DNA of 64,000 nucleotides from JAPUDS01 sp964536265 (lineage in GTDB: Bacteria > Patescibacteriota > Saccharimonadia > Saccharimonadales > Saccharimonadaceae): assembly GCA_964536265.1 (NCBI GenBank), contig CAZHVV010000002.1, positions 1 to 64,000 of the forward strand, read 5' to 3'. The notes under the pieces are model-generated. The model was not told where the DNA came from. It was given only the letters and a program-made list of their open reading frames with translations, and ran no database searches. This document shows positions 35,097 to 43,413 of this stretch, piece by piece (positions within the stretch are counted from its first letter, which is position 1; the number at the start of each line of letters is the position of its first letter). Position numbers and translations under genes: made by a program.

Positions 35097-35903
35097 TCAC
35101 ACACCGAGGACAAAGCCGACATATAGCTGCACCAATTCTTCCCCAAAAAGAAACGCAACGACAGTTGCCGCAATCAAGAATGGACCGAATGGAATATGAG
35201 CTGTTCGACTCAGCTTTTGCGTAACAAGTCCAGGTAGTACATAGAGGAACCCTAGGAAGTTTGCCAAAATAAGCGTCAGGAGCGCACCTTGCCACCCTAC
35301 AAGAAAACCAATAGCAATACCGAGTTTAACGTCACCGAGACCGACCCACTCGCCCTTAGAGAGAATATGCAATAACCCATATACACCCGCAACCGGTAGC
35401 AGACCGTAGAGAGCCTCAATAGGCCATACTGTCCAGGAAGTTCCACAGAGCATCATCCGACAAAAGAATATAATACATGCAATCACAATCAACGGGAACA
35501 TGGCTTTGTCTGGCAATAGTGACCAGCGGAGGTCATATACGAATAATATTGCAAGTAGCACAAGCGCAACCAACCACAAGCCGAACAAGCCTCCAGATAG
35601 CAGACTCTCTAAGCCATATGGCCAATATATGTAGCTCACGGCATACGCAAGCCCAAGCAACACTTCTGTAATAATCATATGTATACCAATGCTCTTGTGA
35701 CAATAGCGACATTTGCCACGAAGCCATAGCCAACTACCTATCGGGATAAGGTCAATCGGCGCCAAGATGTGATGGCAGTGTTCACACTCCGAACGTTCAT
35801 GCACAAAATCACGTTTTTTATATAGCCGCCACGCGACAGCACCAGCAAAACTGCCAAAAATCGCCCCAAACCAAAACAAAGATAATCCAAATAGCCATTC
35901 CAT
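35097..35903 (-). CDS. pilD: Prepilin peptidase / N-methyltransferase
   Basis: A 268-residue multi-pass aspartic protease that cleaves and methylates prepilins. Two CxxC pairs (Cys40-Cys43, Cys65-Cys68) sit in the cytoplasmic N-terminal loop, and the catalytic Asp124 (FVYDLRWSLLPD) and Asp191 (GLGDVKLGIAIGF) are both present. ATG 35903 is 9 nt from an extended TAGCAT (35913-35918), without a ribosome site. It lies between the major pilin and the minor pilin cluster. Confidence 0.95.
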   Translation of the reverse strand: MEWLFGLSLFWFGAIFGSFAGAVAWRLYKKRDFVHERSECEHCHHILAPIDLIPIGSWLWLRGKCRYCHKSIGIHMIITEVLLGLAYAVSYIYWPYGLESLLSGGLFGLWLVALVLLAILFVYDLRWSLLPDKAMFPLIVIACIIFFCRMMLCGTSWTVWPIEALYGLLPVAGVYGLLHILSKGEWVGLGDVKLGIAIGFLVGWQGALLTLILANFLGFLYVLPGLVTQKLSRTAHIPFGPFLIAATVVAFLFGEELVQLYVGFVLGV

Positions 35904-35931
35904 ATGACTCTTATGCTAACAGAAACGCTTA

Positions 35932-35962
35932 TAAAAAAGAACTCCCTCGGGCGAGGGAGTTC
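35932..35962 (-). terminator. Terminator of the major pilin gene
   Basis: Minus strand GAACTCCCTCG, loop, CGAGGGAGTTC followed by TTTTTT. It isolates the pilin transcript from pilD. Confidence 0.9.
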
Positions 35963-35982
35963 TCTCTATTACTATTTCTTTT

Positions 35983-36453
35983 CTAGCCGTTATCGACGCA
36001 GAATGTACCACCGTTTTCAAGCTTCACACGTACTGCAGCTTGATTTGCAGTACCGGCAATTGCATTTTCCCCGCTACACTTAGCAGCAGAGTAAACAAAC
36101 ATCGTGTTGTCTGGCACAGCCGTTGCAAGATCAGTCGTGTTGCTTTTCCATGTAAGGCTATAAGCCGTACCGTTTGGATCACTAAATGAAGTGCCGCCGA
36201 CATTCAAGTACGAAGTTTTAATGGTATCTACCTTCGCCTGAGTATTCGGAATTGCCCCTCCGTTATTGCTTTGGTAATTTTGGATACTCGTCAGCACTCG
36301 TGAGCCGTCGCTACGACGCTGCGTGTCACGCTGCTGCCTCTGTAACGCTGGCAAAGCCAGGAATACAACTAAGAATATTAACCCCGCAATTGCAAGGACC
36401 AAAACCACCTCGATGATGGTGAAACCCTTCTGCTTTTTCCTATCTGAGTTCAT
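35983..36453 (-). CDS. pilA: Major type IV pilin
   Basis: A 156-residue prepilin with KQKGFTIIEVVLVLAIAGL (cleavage after Gly10, Glu15), a conserved N-terminal helix (LQRQQRDTQRRSDGSRVLTSIQNYQ) and a head with two Cys near the C-terminus (a disulfide). It has its own promoter, a leader with AAAGG ribosome site and its own terminator, which fits high-level expression of the main subunit. Confidence 0.85.
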   Translation of the reverse strand: MNSDRKKQKGFTIIEVVLVLAIAGLIFLVVFLALPALQRQQRDTQRRSDGSRVLTSIQNYQSNNGGAIPNTQAKVDTIKTSYLNVGGTSFSDPNGTAYSLTWKSNTTDLATAVPDNTMFVYSAAKCSGENAIAGTANQAAVRVKLENGGTFCVDNG

Positions 36454-36507
36454 ATTTTCCTTTCCACCCTTTTAAAGGGATACGAACTTAAAACCATTAT
36501 GCTTATG

Positions 36508-36513
36508 ATTATA
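36508..36513 (-). promoter_or_regulatory. Pilin promoter (-10 box)
   Basis: Extended -10 TGTTATAAT on the minus strand with the core at 36508-36513, leaving a ~50-nt leader that includes a CCCTTTTAAAAGGG-like palindrome and the ribosome site. Confidence 0.65.
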
Positions 36514-36543
36514 ACAACATGCGTTGAAATAACAATCCTTTTT

Positions 36544-37755
36544 TTATAGCGAGACGCCACCGTTGACCAAGCCATAAATCGGCAGAAGAATCGCACCCAC
36601 CATACCACCAGCAACAACTGCGAGGAGTACCATTAGGATCGGTTCAATTGCCGTCGAGATAGATTTGATTGAGTTATCGACTTCGTTTTCGTAAAATGTT
36701 GCAGCCTTCCCCATCATATTATCAATGCTACCCGACTGCTCACCGATGCCAATCATCTGTGGCACAAGCGACAAGATGTAATCTTCGTTCTTTATTGATA
36801 TTGATAAAGCCTTGCCTGATTTGACTTTTTCAGAAGCACGGTCAACCGACTCTCTCACAACACTATTGCCGATAGATCGTGCTGAAATCCGTAGCATCTC
36901 CAGCATCTGTACGCCACTCTGAAGGAGTGTCTCGCCAGTGCGGCAGAAACGCGCCATGTATAATTTACGAAAGAGGTCTTTAAAGATTGGCACGTTTAGT
37001 TTAAATAGGTCCATCTGCCGACGGCCTGCATCTGTTTTGATGTGTCTGCGAAGCAAGAAGATGCCACCAATCAGAACAATAAGCACAAGCCACCAGAAAT
37101 CACTCACGAAATGCCCCGCTTGGACCATGATATTTGTTGCAAGTGGTAGAGGCTTACGCAAGCTTACGTACAAGTTCTCTATCTGTGGCACAACAGATGT
37201 CAACATGAAGATAATGACACCCATGATGACGGCAAGGACAATCCCCGGATATACCATCGCGCCCCGTACCTTCGAGCCAATCTCAGCTTCTTTTTCCTGT
37301 TGGTCGGCGATACGTTCAAGCGCTTTGTCGAGCGTTCCCGATACTTCACCGGCCGCAATAAGCGCAATATAGAGCTCTCCGAATATTTCGTGTTTCGCAA
37401 ACGAATTTGCAAGCGTGTTACCGCCCTCGACACTGCCGGTGATATCTTGGATGATACCCTTCAGCTTTACGTTGGCGGTTTGCTCCTGTACCGTATGAAG
37501 GCTCTGCGACAATGGAAGACCAGCATTGATAAGCGTAGAGAGCTGTCGTGAGAAAATCACTCTGTCTTTGACAGTGATGCGGTTTTTTAGAGCATCAAGG
37601 ATATTTTTCCTCTCTGTCTCAAGCACGATATTGGTCGGTACAAGGTTGCGGCTCATGAGTAGTTTCGCCGCTTCGCGTTCAGACTCGGCCTGAACGGTCG
37701 AACGAACAATCTTGTTACTTGAGGTATCGCGAGCCGTATATGCGTAATTCAGCAT
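36544..37755 (-). CDS. pilC: Type IV pilus platform protein
   Basis: A 403-residue inner-membrane protein of the GspF/PilC family with two GspF domains (about 70-190 and 270-395), each ending in a hydrophobic segment. SRQLSTLINAGLPLSQSL and ARFCRTGETLLQSGVQMLEML are the repeated signatures. It is the rotor-like platform on which PilB and PilT act. Six nt downstream of pilT. Confidence 0.95.
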   Translation of the reverse strand: MLNYAYTARDTSSNKIVRSTVQAESEREAAKLLMSRNLVPTNIVLETERKNILDALKNRITVKDRVIFSRQLSTLINAGLPLSQSLHTVQEQTANVKLKGIIQDITGSVEGGNTLANSFAKHEIFGELYIALIAAGEVSGTLDKALERIADQQEKEAEIGSKVRGAMVYPGIVLAVIMGVIIFMLTSVVPQIENLYVSLRKPLPLATNIMVQAGHFVSDFWWLVLIVLIGGIFLLRRHIKTDAGRRQMDLFKLNVPIFKDLFRKLYMARFCRTGETLLQSGVQMLEMLRISARSIGNSVVRESVDRASEKVKSGKALSISIKNEDYILSLVPQMIGIGEQSGSIDNMMGKAATFYENEVDNSIKSISTAIEPILMVLLAVVAGGMVGAILLPIYGLVNGGVSL

Positions 37756-37761
37756 CGAACG

Positions 37762-38829
37762 TTACCCCCTCATCATTCGATCAAATTCGGTTAAATCAAC
37801 GGCAAAATTACGTGCTTCTTCATACGTTACCTGTCCTGCTTGAACGAGGCCTACGAGAGTCTTGTCCATTGACTGCATTCCTTGATCGCCACCAGTCTGA
37901 ATGACTGCGTCAAGTTGATGGGTCTTGCCTTCTCGGATAATATTTCTCACTGCAGGAGTTGCAACCAAAATCTCAGCTGCGACTGTTCTACCACCACCGA
38001 TAGACGGCACTAGTCGTTGTGAACAGATTGCCATCAGAATATTGGAAAGCTGAGCACGAATCTGTGGCTGTTGGTGCGGAGGAAACACGTCAATCATACG
38101 GTCAATTGATTGTGCGGCAGAGTTGGTGTGTAGCGTCGCAAACACTAAGTGACCTGTCTCAGCAATCGTGATAGCAGCAGAAATTGTTTCGAGGTCACGC
38201 ATCTCACCAATCAAGACAACATCAGGGTCTTGGCGGAGTGAAGAGCGGAGTGCGGCGGAGAAACTATATGTGTCATAGTGAACCTCGCGTTGCACAACCA
38301 CTGATTTCTTTGACTTATGGGTAAACTCGATCGGGTCTTCAATAGTAATAATATGATGCGATTTTTCCGTATTGATTTTGTCGACAATTGCCGCAAGTGT
38401 CGTAGATTTACCCGACCCAGTCGGACCAGTAACAAGCACGAGACCTCGAGGGTATTCCGAAAAACCACTCACAATAACAGGCATACCGAGTTCCTGAATA
38501 GACTTGATTTCATTCGGAATCAAACGAAGCGCAGCCGCAAGGTTACCGCGTTCATGAAAGGCATTTACTCGGAAACGACCCAAATCACCAAAGGCGAAGC
38601 TGAAGTCGAATTCCTTGTCTTTCAGTAAAATCTGCTGTTGTTCGGCATCAAGAATCGCAAAAACGAGTCGTTCGACCGTATCTTCATTCATAATATCTGT
38701 GCCAGCAACGGCTACTAGTGAACCGTCAATCCTGAGCATCGGCGGCAAACCAACTTGAATATGAAGGTCTGACGCTTTCTTGCGAATAACGTCTTCTAGT
38801 AGTGTTTCGATTCGTAAGTCTTGTGCCAT
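37762..38829 (-). CDS. pilT: Pilus retraction ATPase
   Basis: A 355-residue hexameric ATPase. Walker A GPTGSGKST (about 135), the Asp box TIEDPIEF, the His box GHLVFATLHTNSAAQ, and the PilT-specific AVRNIIREGK (the AIRNLIRE retraction motif). It depolymerises the pilus, giving twitching and DNA uptake. Lies 21 nt after pilB. Confidence 0.95.
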   Translation of the reverse strand: MAQDLRIETLLEDVIRKKASDLHIQVGLPPMLRIDGSLVAVAGTDIMNEDTVERLVFAILDAEQQQILLKDKEFDFSFAFGDLGRFRVNAFHERGNLAAALRLIPNEIKSIQELGMPVIVSGFSEYPRGLVLVTGPTGSGKSTTLAAIVDKINTEKSHHIITIEDPIEFTHKSKKSVVVQREVHYDTYSFSAALRSSLRQDPDVVLIGEMRDLETISAAITIAETGHLVFATLHTNSAAQSIDRMIDVFPPHQQPQIRAQLSNILMAICSQRLVPSIGGGRTVAAEILVATPAVRNIIREGKTHQLDAVIQTGGDQGMQSMDKTLVGLVQAGQVTYEEARNFAVDLTEFDRMMRG

Positions 38830-38850
38830 ATATCTATTCCCACTCCTTAT

Positions 38851-40650
38851 TTATGCCATATTTGCCGCAACGCGGTTTACTTCTTCTAGTGTCGTTAGTC
38901 CTTGTAGCGCCTTGAGATAACCATCTTGGCGCATCGTCACCATTCCTTCGACGATTGCTGCACGTTGGATATCCGCACTCGTTGCGCGTTTCACGATAAG
39001 ATTTTGAATTGACTCGGTGACATCCATGACCTCATAAAGACCGACTCGACCTTTGTAGCCACCAGGGTTCTGCGGGGAATCCTTGCCCTTCATTAAAGTA
39101 TAAGCGTTTTGACCAGCAAGGGGAAGGTCTTTGTAGCCCAAATCCTCTGAGACGGCTGCTACCTCTTCTTTTGTTTTCGGTAACAGCATGCCGACCGTTT
39201 CGTTAATACTGGCAATCTCACGCTCATTTGCTGCAACGGGTTCTTTCGTCTTGCTCAGGCGCCGCACAAGACGTTGACCGATGATTGTATTGACTGTACT
39301 AGCAATCAAAAATGGCTCGATACCCATATCGAGAAGACGCGGCAACACACCTGCCGCAGAGTTGGTATGTAATGTGCTAAACACGAGGTGTCCGGTTAGT
39401 GCAGCTTGCACGGCCAGGTTCGCTGTTTCTTTGTCACGAATCTCCCCCACCATGACGACATTTGGGTCTTGGCGGAGAATTGAGCGAAGGCCCGAAGCAA
39501 ACGTCAAGCCAACTTCATTGTTTACTTGGATTTGGTTGACACCGGACATTTTATATTCGACCGGATCTTCAAGTGTCACAATGTTTATAGAGTCATTTTT
39601 TATCTCTTGGATGAGCGCATACAAACTCGTCGACTTTCCCGAACCAGTAGGACCAGACGTCAGCACCATACCGTTTGGTTTGGCGACACCTTTTCGAATC
39701 ATACGGAGCCCACGTCCTGCATACCCCATTTCTTCGAGCTTAAAACTCGAGCCTGATTTATCGAGTAGACGAATAATAACTTGCTCACCCCACACGACTG
39801 GACTAATGGCAATACGTAGGTCAACATCTTTACCTGCTGTGCGAACTGCAAACTGTCCATCTTGTGGTACACGGTGTTCGTCAATCTTCAAATTGGATAA
39901 AATTTTTATTCGGGATATCAGAGCTGGCTCGATGGATTTTGGCAATTTCATGATTTCTCGAAGCACACCATCAATACGACAGCGAATACGTAATTCACCT
40001 TCCGTGGGCTCAATATGAATGTCTGATGCGCGTGAACGAGCGGCATATTCCAAAATTGTGTTGAGAGCCCGGCTAATTGGTGAATCCTGTTTGATGTACA
40101 GTGCATTGCTTTCAATATCACCTACACCTTTCGTATCTTCGCTAACAGCTGCAGTGATTGCATCCCCTACTCCCTCAGCAAGATCAGTCTTATATTGATC
40201 AAGTATATGCTGAATGCCTTTTTCTGAAGCCATGTAGACTTTAAGGGGACGTTGAATCTTATTTGCCAAGAAGTCAACTGCTTGCACATTGTTCGCATCG
40301 AGCATAGCAATTGCAAGACGCTTAAGACCAGATGAGTTCGTACCAGGACTTAGCTCACCGAGGGGGACTGTCATGTAGCGCTCAGCGATTTCCCTCGATA
40401 ATAACGCCAAGACTTTCTGATCAATCATGGCTTCTGTTAAATTGACGTACGGAATAGCTCCAGCTTGTGCTATTAGGCGCGTCAGGGTCTCATCATCTAC
40501 TACACCGCTCTGTAGCAGTTCGGTGATAAATGGAGTACCTGTTACTTTCGCAGACTTATGATGCTCATCAAGCTGCTCCTTCGTAAGTGCTTTCTCGCTG
40601 ATGAGTAGTTGTTCAAGTTTCCCTTGGAGCTCTTCTGTAATAACAGCCAT
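38851..40650 (-). CDS. pilB: Pilus extension ATPase, without the zinc motif
   Basis: A 599-residue GspE/PilB ATPase. It has an N-terminal MshEN-like domain (1-150), Walker A GPTGSGKST (about 332), VTLEDPVEY, and GHLVFSTLHTNSAAGVLPRL. The usual tetracysteine zinc element before GYKGRVGLYEV is replaced by a Cys-free stretch. It powers pilus assembly with PilC. Operon partner of pilT and pilC. Confidence 0.95.
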   Translation of the reverse strand: MAVITEELQGKLEQLLISEKALTKEQLDEHHKSAKVTGTPFITELLQSGVVDDETLTRLIAQAGAIPYVNLTEAMIDQKVLALLSREIAERYMTVPLGELSPGTNSSGLKRLAIAMLDANNVQAVDFLANKIQRPLKVYMASEKGIQHILDQYKTDLAEGVGDAITAAVSEDTKGVGDIESNALYIKQDSPISRALNTILEYAARSRASDIHIEPTEGELRIRCRIDGVLREIMKLPKSIEPALISRIKILSNLKIDEHRVPQDGQFAVRTAGKDVDLRIAISPVVWGEQVIIRLLDKSGSSFKLEEMGYAGRGLRMIRKGVAKPNGMVLTSGPTGSGKSTSLYALIQEIKNDSINIVTLEDPVEYKMSGVNQIQVNNEVGLTFASGLRSILRQDPNVVMVGEIRDKETANLAVQAALTGHLVFSTLHTNSAAGVLPRLLDMGIEPFLIASTVNTIIGQRLVRRLSKTKEPVAANEREIASINETVGMLLPKTKEEVAAVSEDLGYKDLPLAGQNAYTLMKGKDSPQNPGGYKGRVGLYEVMDVTESIQNLIVKRATSADIQRAAIVEGMVTMRQDGYLKALQGLTTLEEVNRVAANMA

Positions 40651-40664
40651 GTGCGCCTCAGCTC

Positions 40665-40904
40665 CTAGTTACCAATTGGCTTTTGGTCACCGCCTTCAAT
40701 AGAAATTGGAACTGTTGGGTTGATGGCCCGTTCGTTGAAGATACTCGATGATGGCGGTGTGATAGAGGAATTAATGCGTGTCGAAATTTCAACACTCACT
40801 GGCTGTAGGGTTTGGTCGCCGATGACGAGTTTGATTGAAAAGTACACAATAAGTGCAACGACTGAAATAATTACGATAAGTACTGCTATGTCTGATTTCT
40901 TCAT
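40665..40904 (-). CDS. Small single-pass protein in pilus operon
   Basis: A 79-residue protein with one hydrophobic helix (residues 7-28) and a short extracellular Ser/Pro/Ile-rich tail. It overlaps the end of pilO by 4 nt and lies 14 nt before pilB, so it belongs to the operon. Its place, after pilO, is where pilP sits in diderms, but no similarity to PilP is visible. Confidence 0.7.
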   Translation of the reverse strand: MKKSDIAVLIVIISVVALIVYFSIKLVIGDQTLQPVSVEISTRINSSITPPSSSIFNERAINPTVPISIEGGDQKPIGN

Positions 40905-41584
40905 GGTTTCATACTCTCCGTTCCTAGTTGTACGCCCGATGAAGGCACAAAATATGTCACGCCTTCAATTGTAGCTGAAAGCTGCGCATCAGAACCTTGG
41001 ACTACTAGTTTTGTAATCTTGATTGGACGAATCACTCGCTCAATATCACTAAGTGCGGCCGAAATCTGGTCATACGACCCTCGTACACTCATAGAAAAGC
41101 CAAGCGTCTGCGGTCCGACTTCAGACGTAGTTGTTGTAACAGTTACGTTCGTATCACCGGCCGTTAATGTTTCGACGGAAACACCAGATAATGGCAAGAT
41201 AACCTTCGATAGCGAGTTAGCAAATGTCGCAGAGTCGCTCGTCGTCGGTAATGCATCGAGGATAACCTGCAAGTTCGAACTCATACTTGCATCAACAGAT
41301 GTTACCTTTACTGCCGCAAGATTACTGTCCGCGACAAGAGCATCAACATTTTTCTTGAGTTGTGTTGCATTCGTAATATTTTGTTCGACAATTTGGTTCG
41401 TATCAATCTTTTTGTTTATGACACTTTGGTTGAAGATAACCTGCGCAACCAGGAATTGCATAACAACACCACAAATCGTTACAACGACAGCTGCCGCTGC
41501 AACCCAAATGAAGATATTCTTGCTTGTTTGTGCAAGCTGCTGACGTTTCTTTAGCCCTGTTAGCTTACTATCATTCTGCGCCAT
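40901..41584 (-). CDS. pilO: PilO-like pilus alignment protein
   Basis: A 227-residue protein with one N-terminal helix (about 22-45) and an extracellular coiled and ferredoxin-like region (SMSVRGSYDQISAALSDIERVIRPIKITKL), the PilO pattern. It pairs with PilN in a membrane complex linking PilM to the pilus base. It overlaps pilN by 14 nt. Confidence 0.8.
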   Translation of the reverse strand: MAQNDSKLTGLKKRQQLAQTSKNIFIWVAAAAVVVTICGVVMQFLVAQVIFNQSVINKKIDTNQIVEQNITNATQLKKNVDALVADSNLAAVKVTSVDASMSSNLQVILDALPTTSDSATFANSLSKVILPLSGVSVETLTAGDTNVTVTTTTSEVGPQTLGFSMSVRGSYDQISAALSDIERVIRPIKITKLVVQGSDAQLSATIEGVTYFVPSSGVQLGTESMKP

Positions 41585-42308
41585 CTGGTTTTGCCCCCTC
41601 TGCTGCCGTACTCTCGGCGAATAAATTCGGCGAATCTTGTTTCGATGGTGTGGTCTCGAGCTTCGGAATTGTCACATTAACATCACGTGAGCTATGAAGG
41701 AAGGCTGCTTGGTTATAAACTGCTGAGATTTTAAAGCCAACTACACGCAAACCATCACTTGTTTTAGACATTGTCTGCTCTAGAATAGTAAGCTCTGAGA
41801 ATAACGGTTCCTTGGTTGTCTCATTGGCCTCACTTGTCACACGATACTCTGCTTGCGCATTCTCCATAATGTCTCGGAATGTCACAAGACCACTAAAATC
41901 GGCTGCTTCGCCCTGGAATATAATAGTATGCGTCTCATCATCAACATCAACAGATGTGAGGCTTACATTGTTCGGCGCCTTTGGGTTCAGTATGGGTAGA
42001 ATGCTAAACAGACGAGAGAAATCGTTCTTGCCGTCATGCAAACTCGACAGATTGGCTAATTGATTCTGGATCGTCACGTACTTGTCGATATCCGTAATTT
42101 TAATAAGTTCTGCCTGCTTATCATTGATACTGTTTGTAAGAAGTGTCTTGTGTAAGTTTTGTGCCACATATACCCATAAAGCTAGTGCAACGGTCAGGCC
42201 AATTGCAATCATACTGAGCAAAATTGCCCAGCCAATCACTTGAGCCTGTGCACGGCGTGCCTTGAGGTACTCACGTTTAATATCTGGTAAGAGATTCAGG
42301 CGAATCAT
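41571..42308 (-). CDS. pilN: PilN-like pilus assembly protein
   Basis: A 245-residue protein. MIRLNLLPDIKREYLKARRA at the N-terminus is the conserved PilN segment that binds PilM, followed by a transmembrane helix (about 25-48) and an extracellular domain. Overlaps pilM by 4 nt (ATGA). Confidence 0.87.
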   Translation of the reverse strand: MIRLNLLPDIKREYLKARRAQAQVIGWAILLSMIAIGLTVALALWVYVAQNLHKTLLTNSINDKQAELIKITDIDKYVTIQNQLANLSSLHDGKNDFSRLFSILPILNPKAPNNVSLTSVDVDDETHTIIFQGEAADFSGLVTFRDIMENAQAEYRVTSEANETTKEPLFSELTILEQTMSKTSDGLRVVGFKISAVYNQAAFLHSSRDVNVTIPKLETTPSKQDSPNLFAESTAAEGAKPDGAE

Positions 42309-43351
42309 GCGTCAGGCCCTCTCTCTGCTAAACCAACTGCAACCGCAAACTGTGCTGAAAGCGCCTGGAGCTTTGTCTGATCGGCTTGACTGACAGTTAC
42401 TTTCTGCCATGGGTTGCCTAACTCAGTTGGCAGACCAACTTTATCAGCCAGATACGCACCGAGATTTGGAATCGTAACACCGTAGTCAGATACTATCATA
42501 CCTCCGACAGGAACTTGAGGATACCGTGTCTGGAAGAACTTGATAGACTTAATTATTTCACCAACAAATTGGTCGACTGTCGCTGTTAGTGAACGCACGA
42601 CTTGTCCTTCAAGTTTATCTGGTTGCATGCCAAACTTCATAATGAACTGGGTGGCTTGGGCCATCTCGATATTCAAATTTTGGGCTGCCGCTTTAACCAT
42701 TGTCTGCATACCTGATGGTAGTGAGCGAATAAGTCGAGGGGCATCGCCATAGGTCATGACAATGTCGGTTGCAAAATCACCGATTTCAATGATGAGACGA
42801 GCGTCTTTAACACCTGTTGTTAACAGTGAGCGGGTCAGCGCTACGGAATCGGGCTCGATTGCCAAAACATTCAGCCCCAGACTTTCAATAAGATCGAGTC
42901 GTTCTTCACTGAATTTGTTGGCAACACTAGCAAGCAGTACTTCGACTTTGCTCTGGTCATCCATCGAGCGACCAAGCATTGCCCAGTCAATCTTTGCTTC
43001 GTCAATGCTCATGGGGATATATTGTTCAGCTTGATACTTGATAGTAGCGGCCATCTCACTCGCTGGCATGTCTGGCATGTCGATGACAGTAGCGAACATC
43101 TTGTTTGATGGCACACCGACAATAACATCTTTGGTCTTTATACCACTCTGGCCTATGACTGTCGTAATAATCTCGCCAAGCTTTCGTTGGTCATCTGGCG
43201 CATCGGAGCTACTCAGACGGATATCAACTGGAACAGCACCGTATTTGTCGAGTGTCCAGCTGCCATTTCCGCCCTTTAATTGCACAACCCGCACTGCTGT
43301 CGTGCCAATATCGAGTGCAAAATAGTCGCCCACCGGTGAAAACAAACTCAT
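42305..43351 (-). CDS. pilM: Actin-like pilus assembly ATPase PilM
   Basis: A 348-residue cytoplasmic FtsA/actin-like protein, with phosphate-1 motif DIGTTAVRVVQL at residue 14, VIEIGDFATDIV-like second motif near 192, and PVGGMIVSDYG later. It binds PilN. ATG 43351 has AGAGGT close by and TATAAT at 43362-43367, so the pilM-N-O-x-B-T-C operon probably has its own promoter here. Confidence 0.92.
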   Translation of the reverse strand: MSLFSPVGDYFALDIGTTAVRVVQLKGGNGSWTLDKYGAVPVDIRLSSSDAPDDQRKLGEIITTVIGQSGIKTKDVIVGVPSNKMFATVIDMPDMPASEMAATIKYQAEQYIPMSIDEAKIDWAMLGRSMDDQSKVEVLLASVANKFSEERLDLIESLGLNVLAIEPDSVALTRSLLTTGVKDARLIIEIGDFATDIVMTYGDAPRLIRSLPSGMQTMVKAAAQNLNIEMAQATQFIMKFGMQPDKLEGQVVRSLTATVDQFVGEIIKSIKFFQTRYPQVPVGGMIVSDYGVTIPNLGAYLADKVGLPTELGNPWQKVTVSQADQTKLQALSAQFAVAVGLAERGPDA

Positions 43352-43413
43352 GTTACCTCTTATTATACATAAGCATTTTGGGTTTACAAATAGATTTCAC
43401 TCTTTTCCCTCGC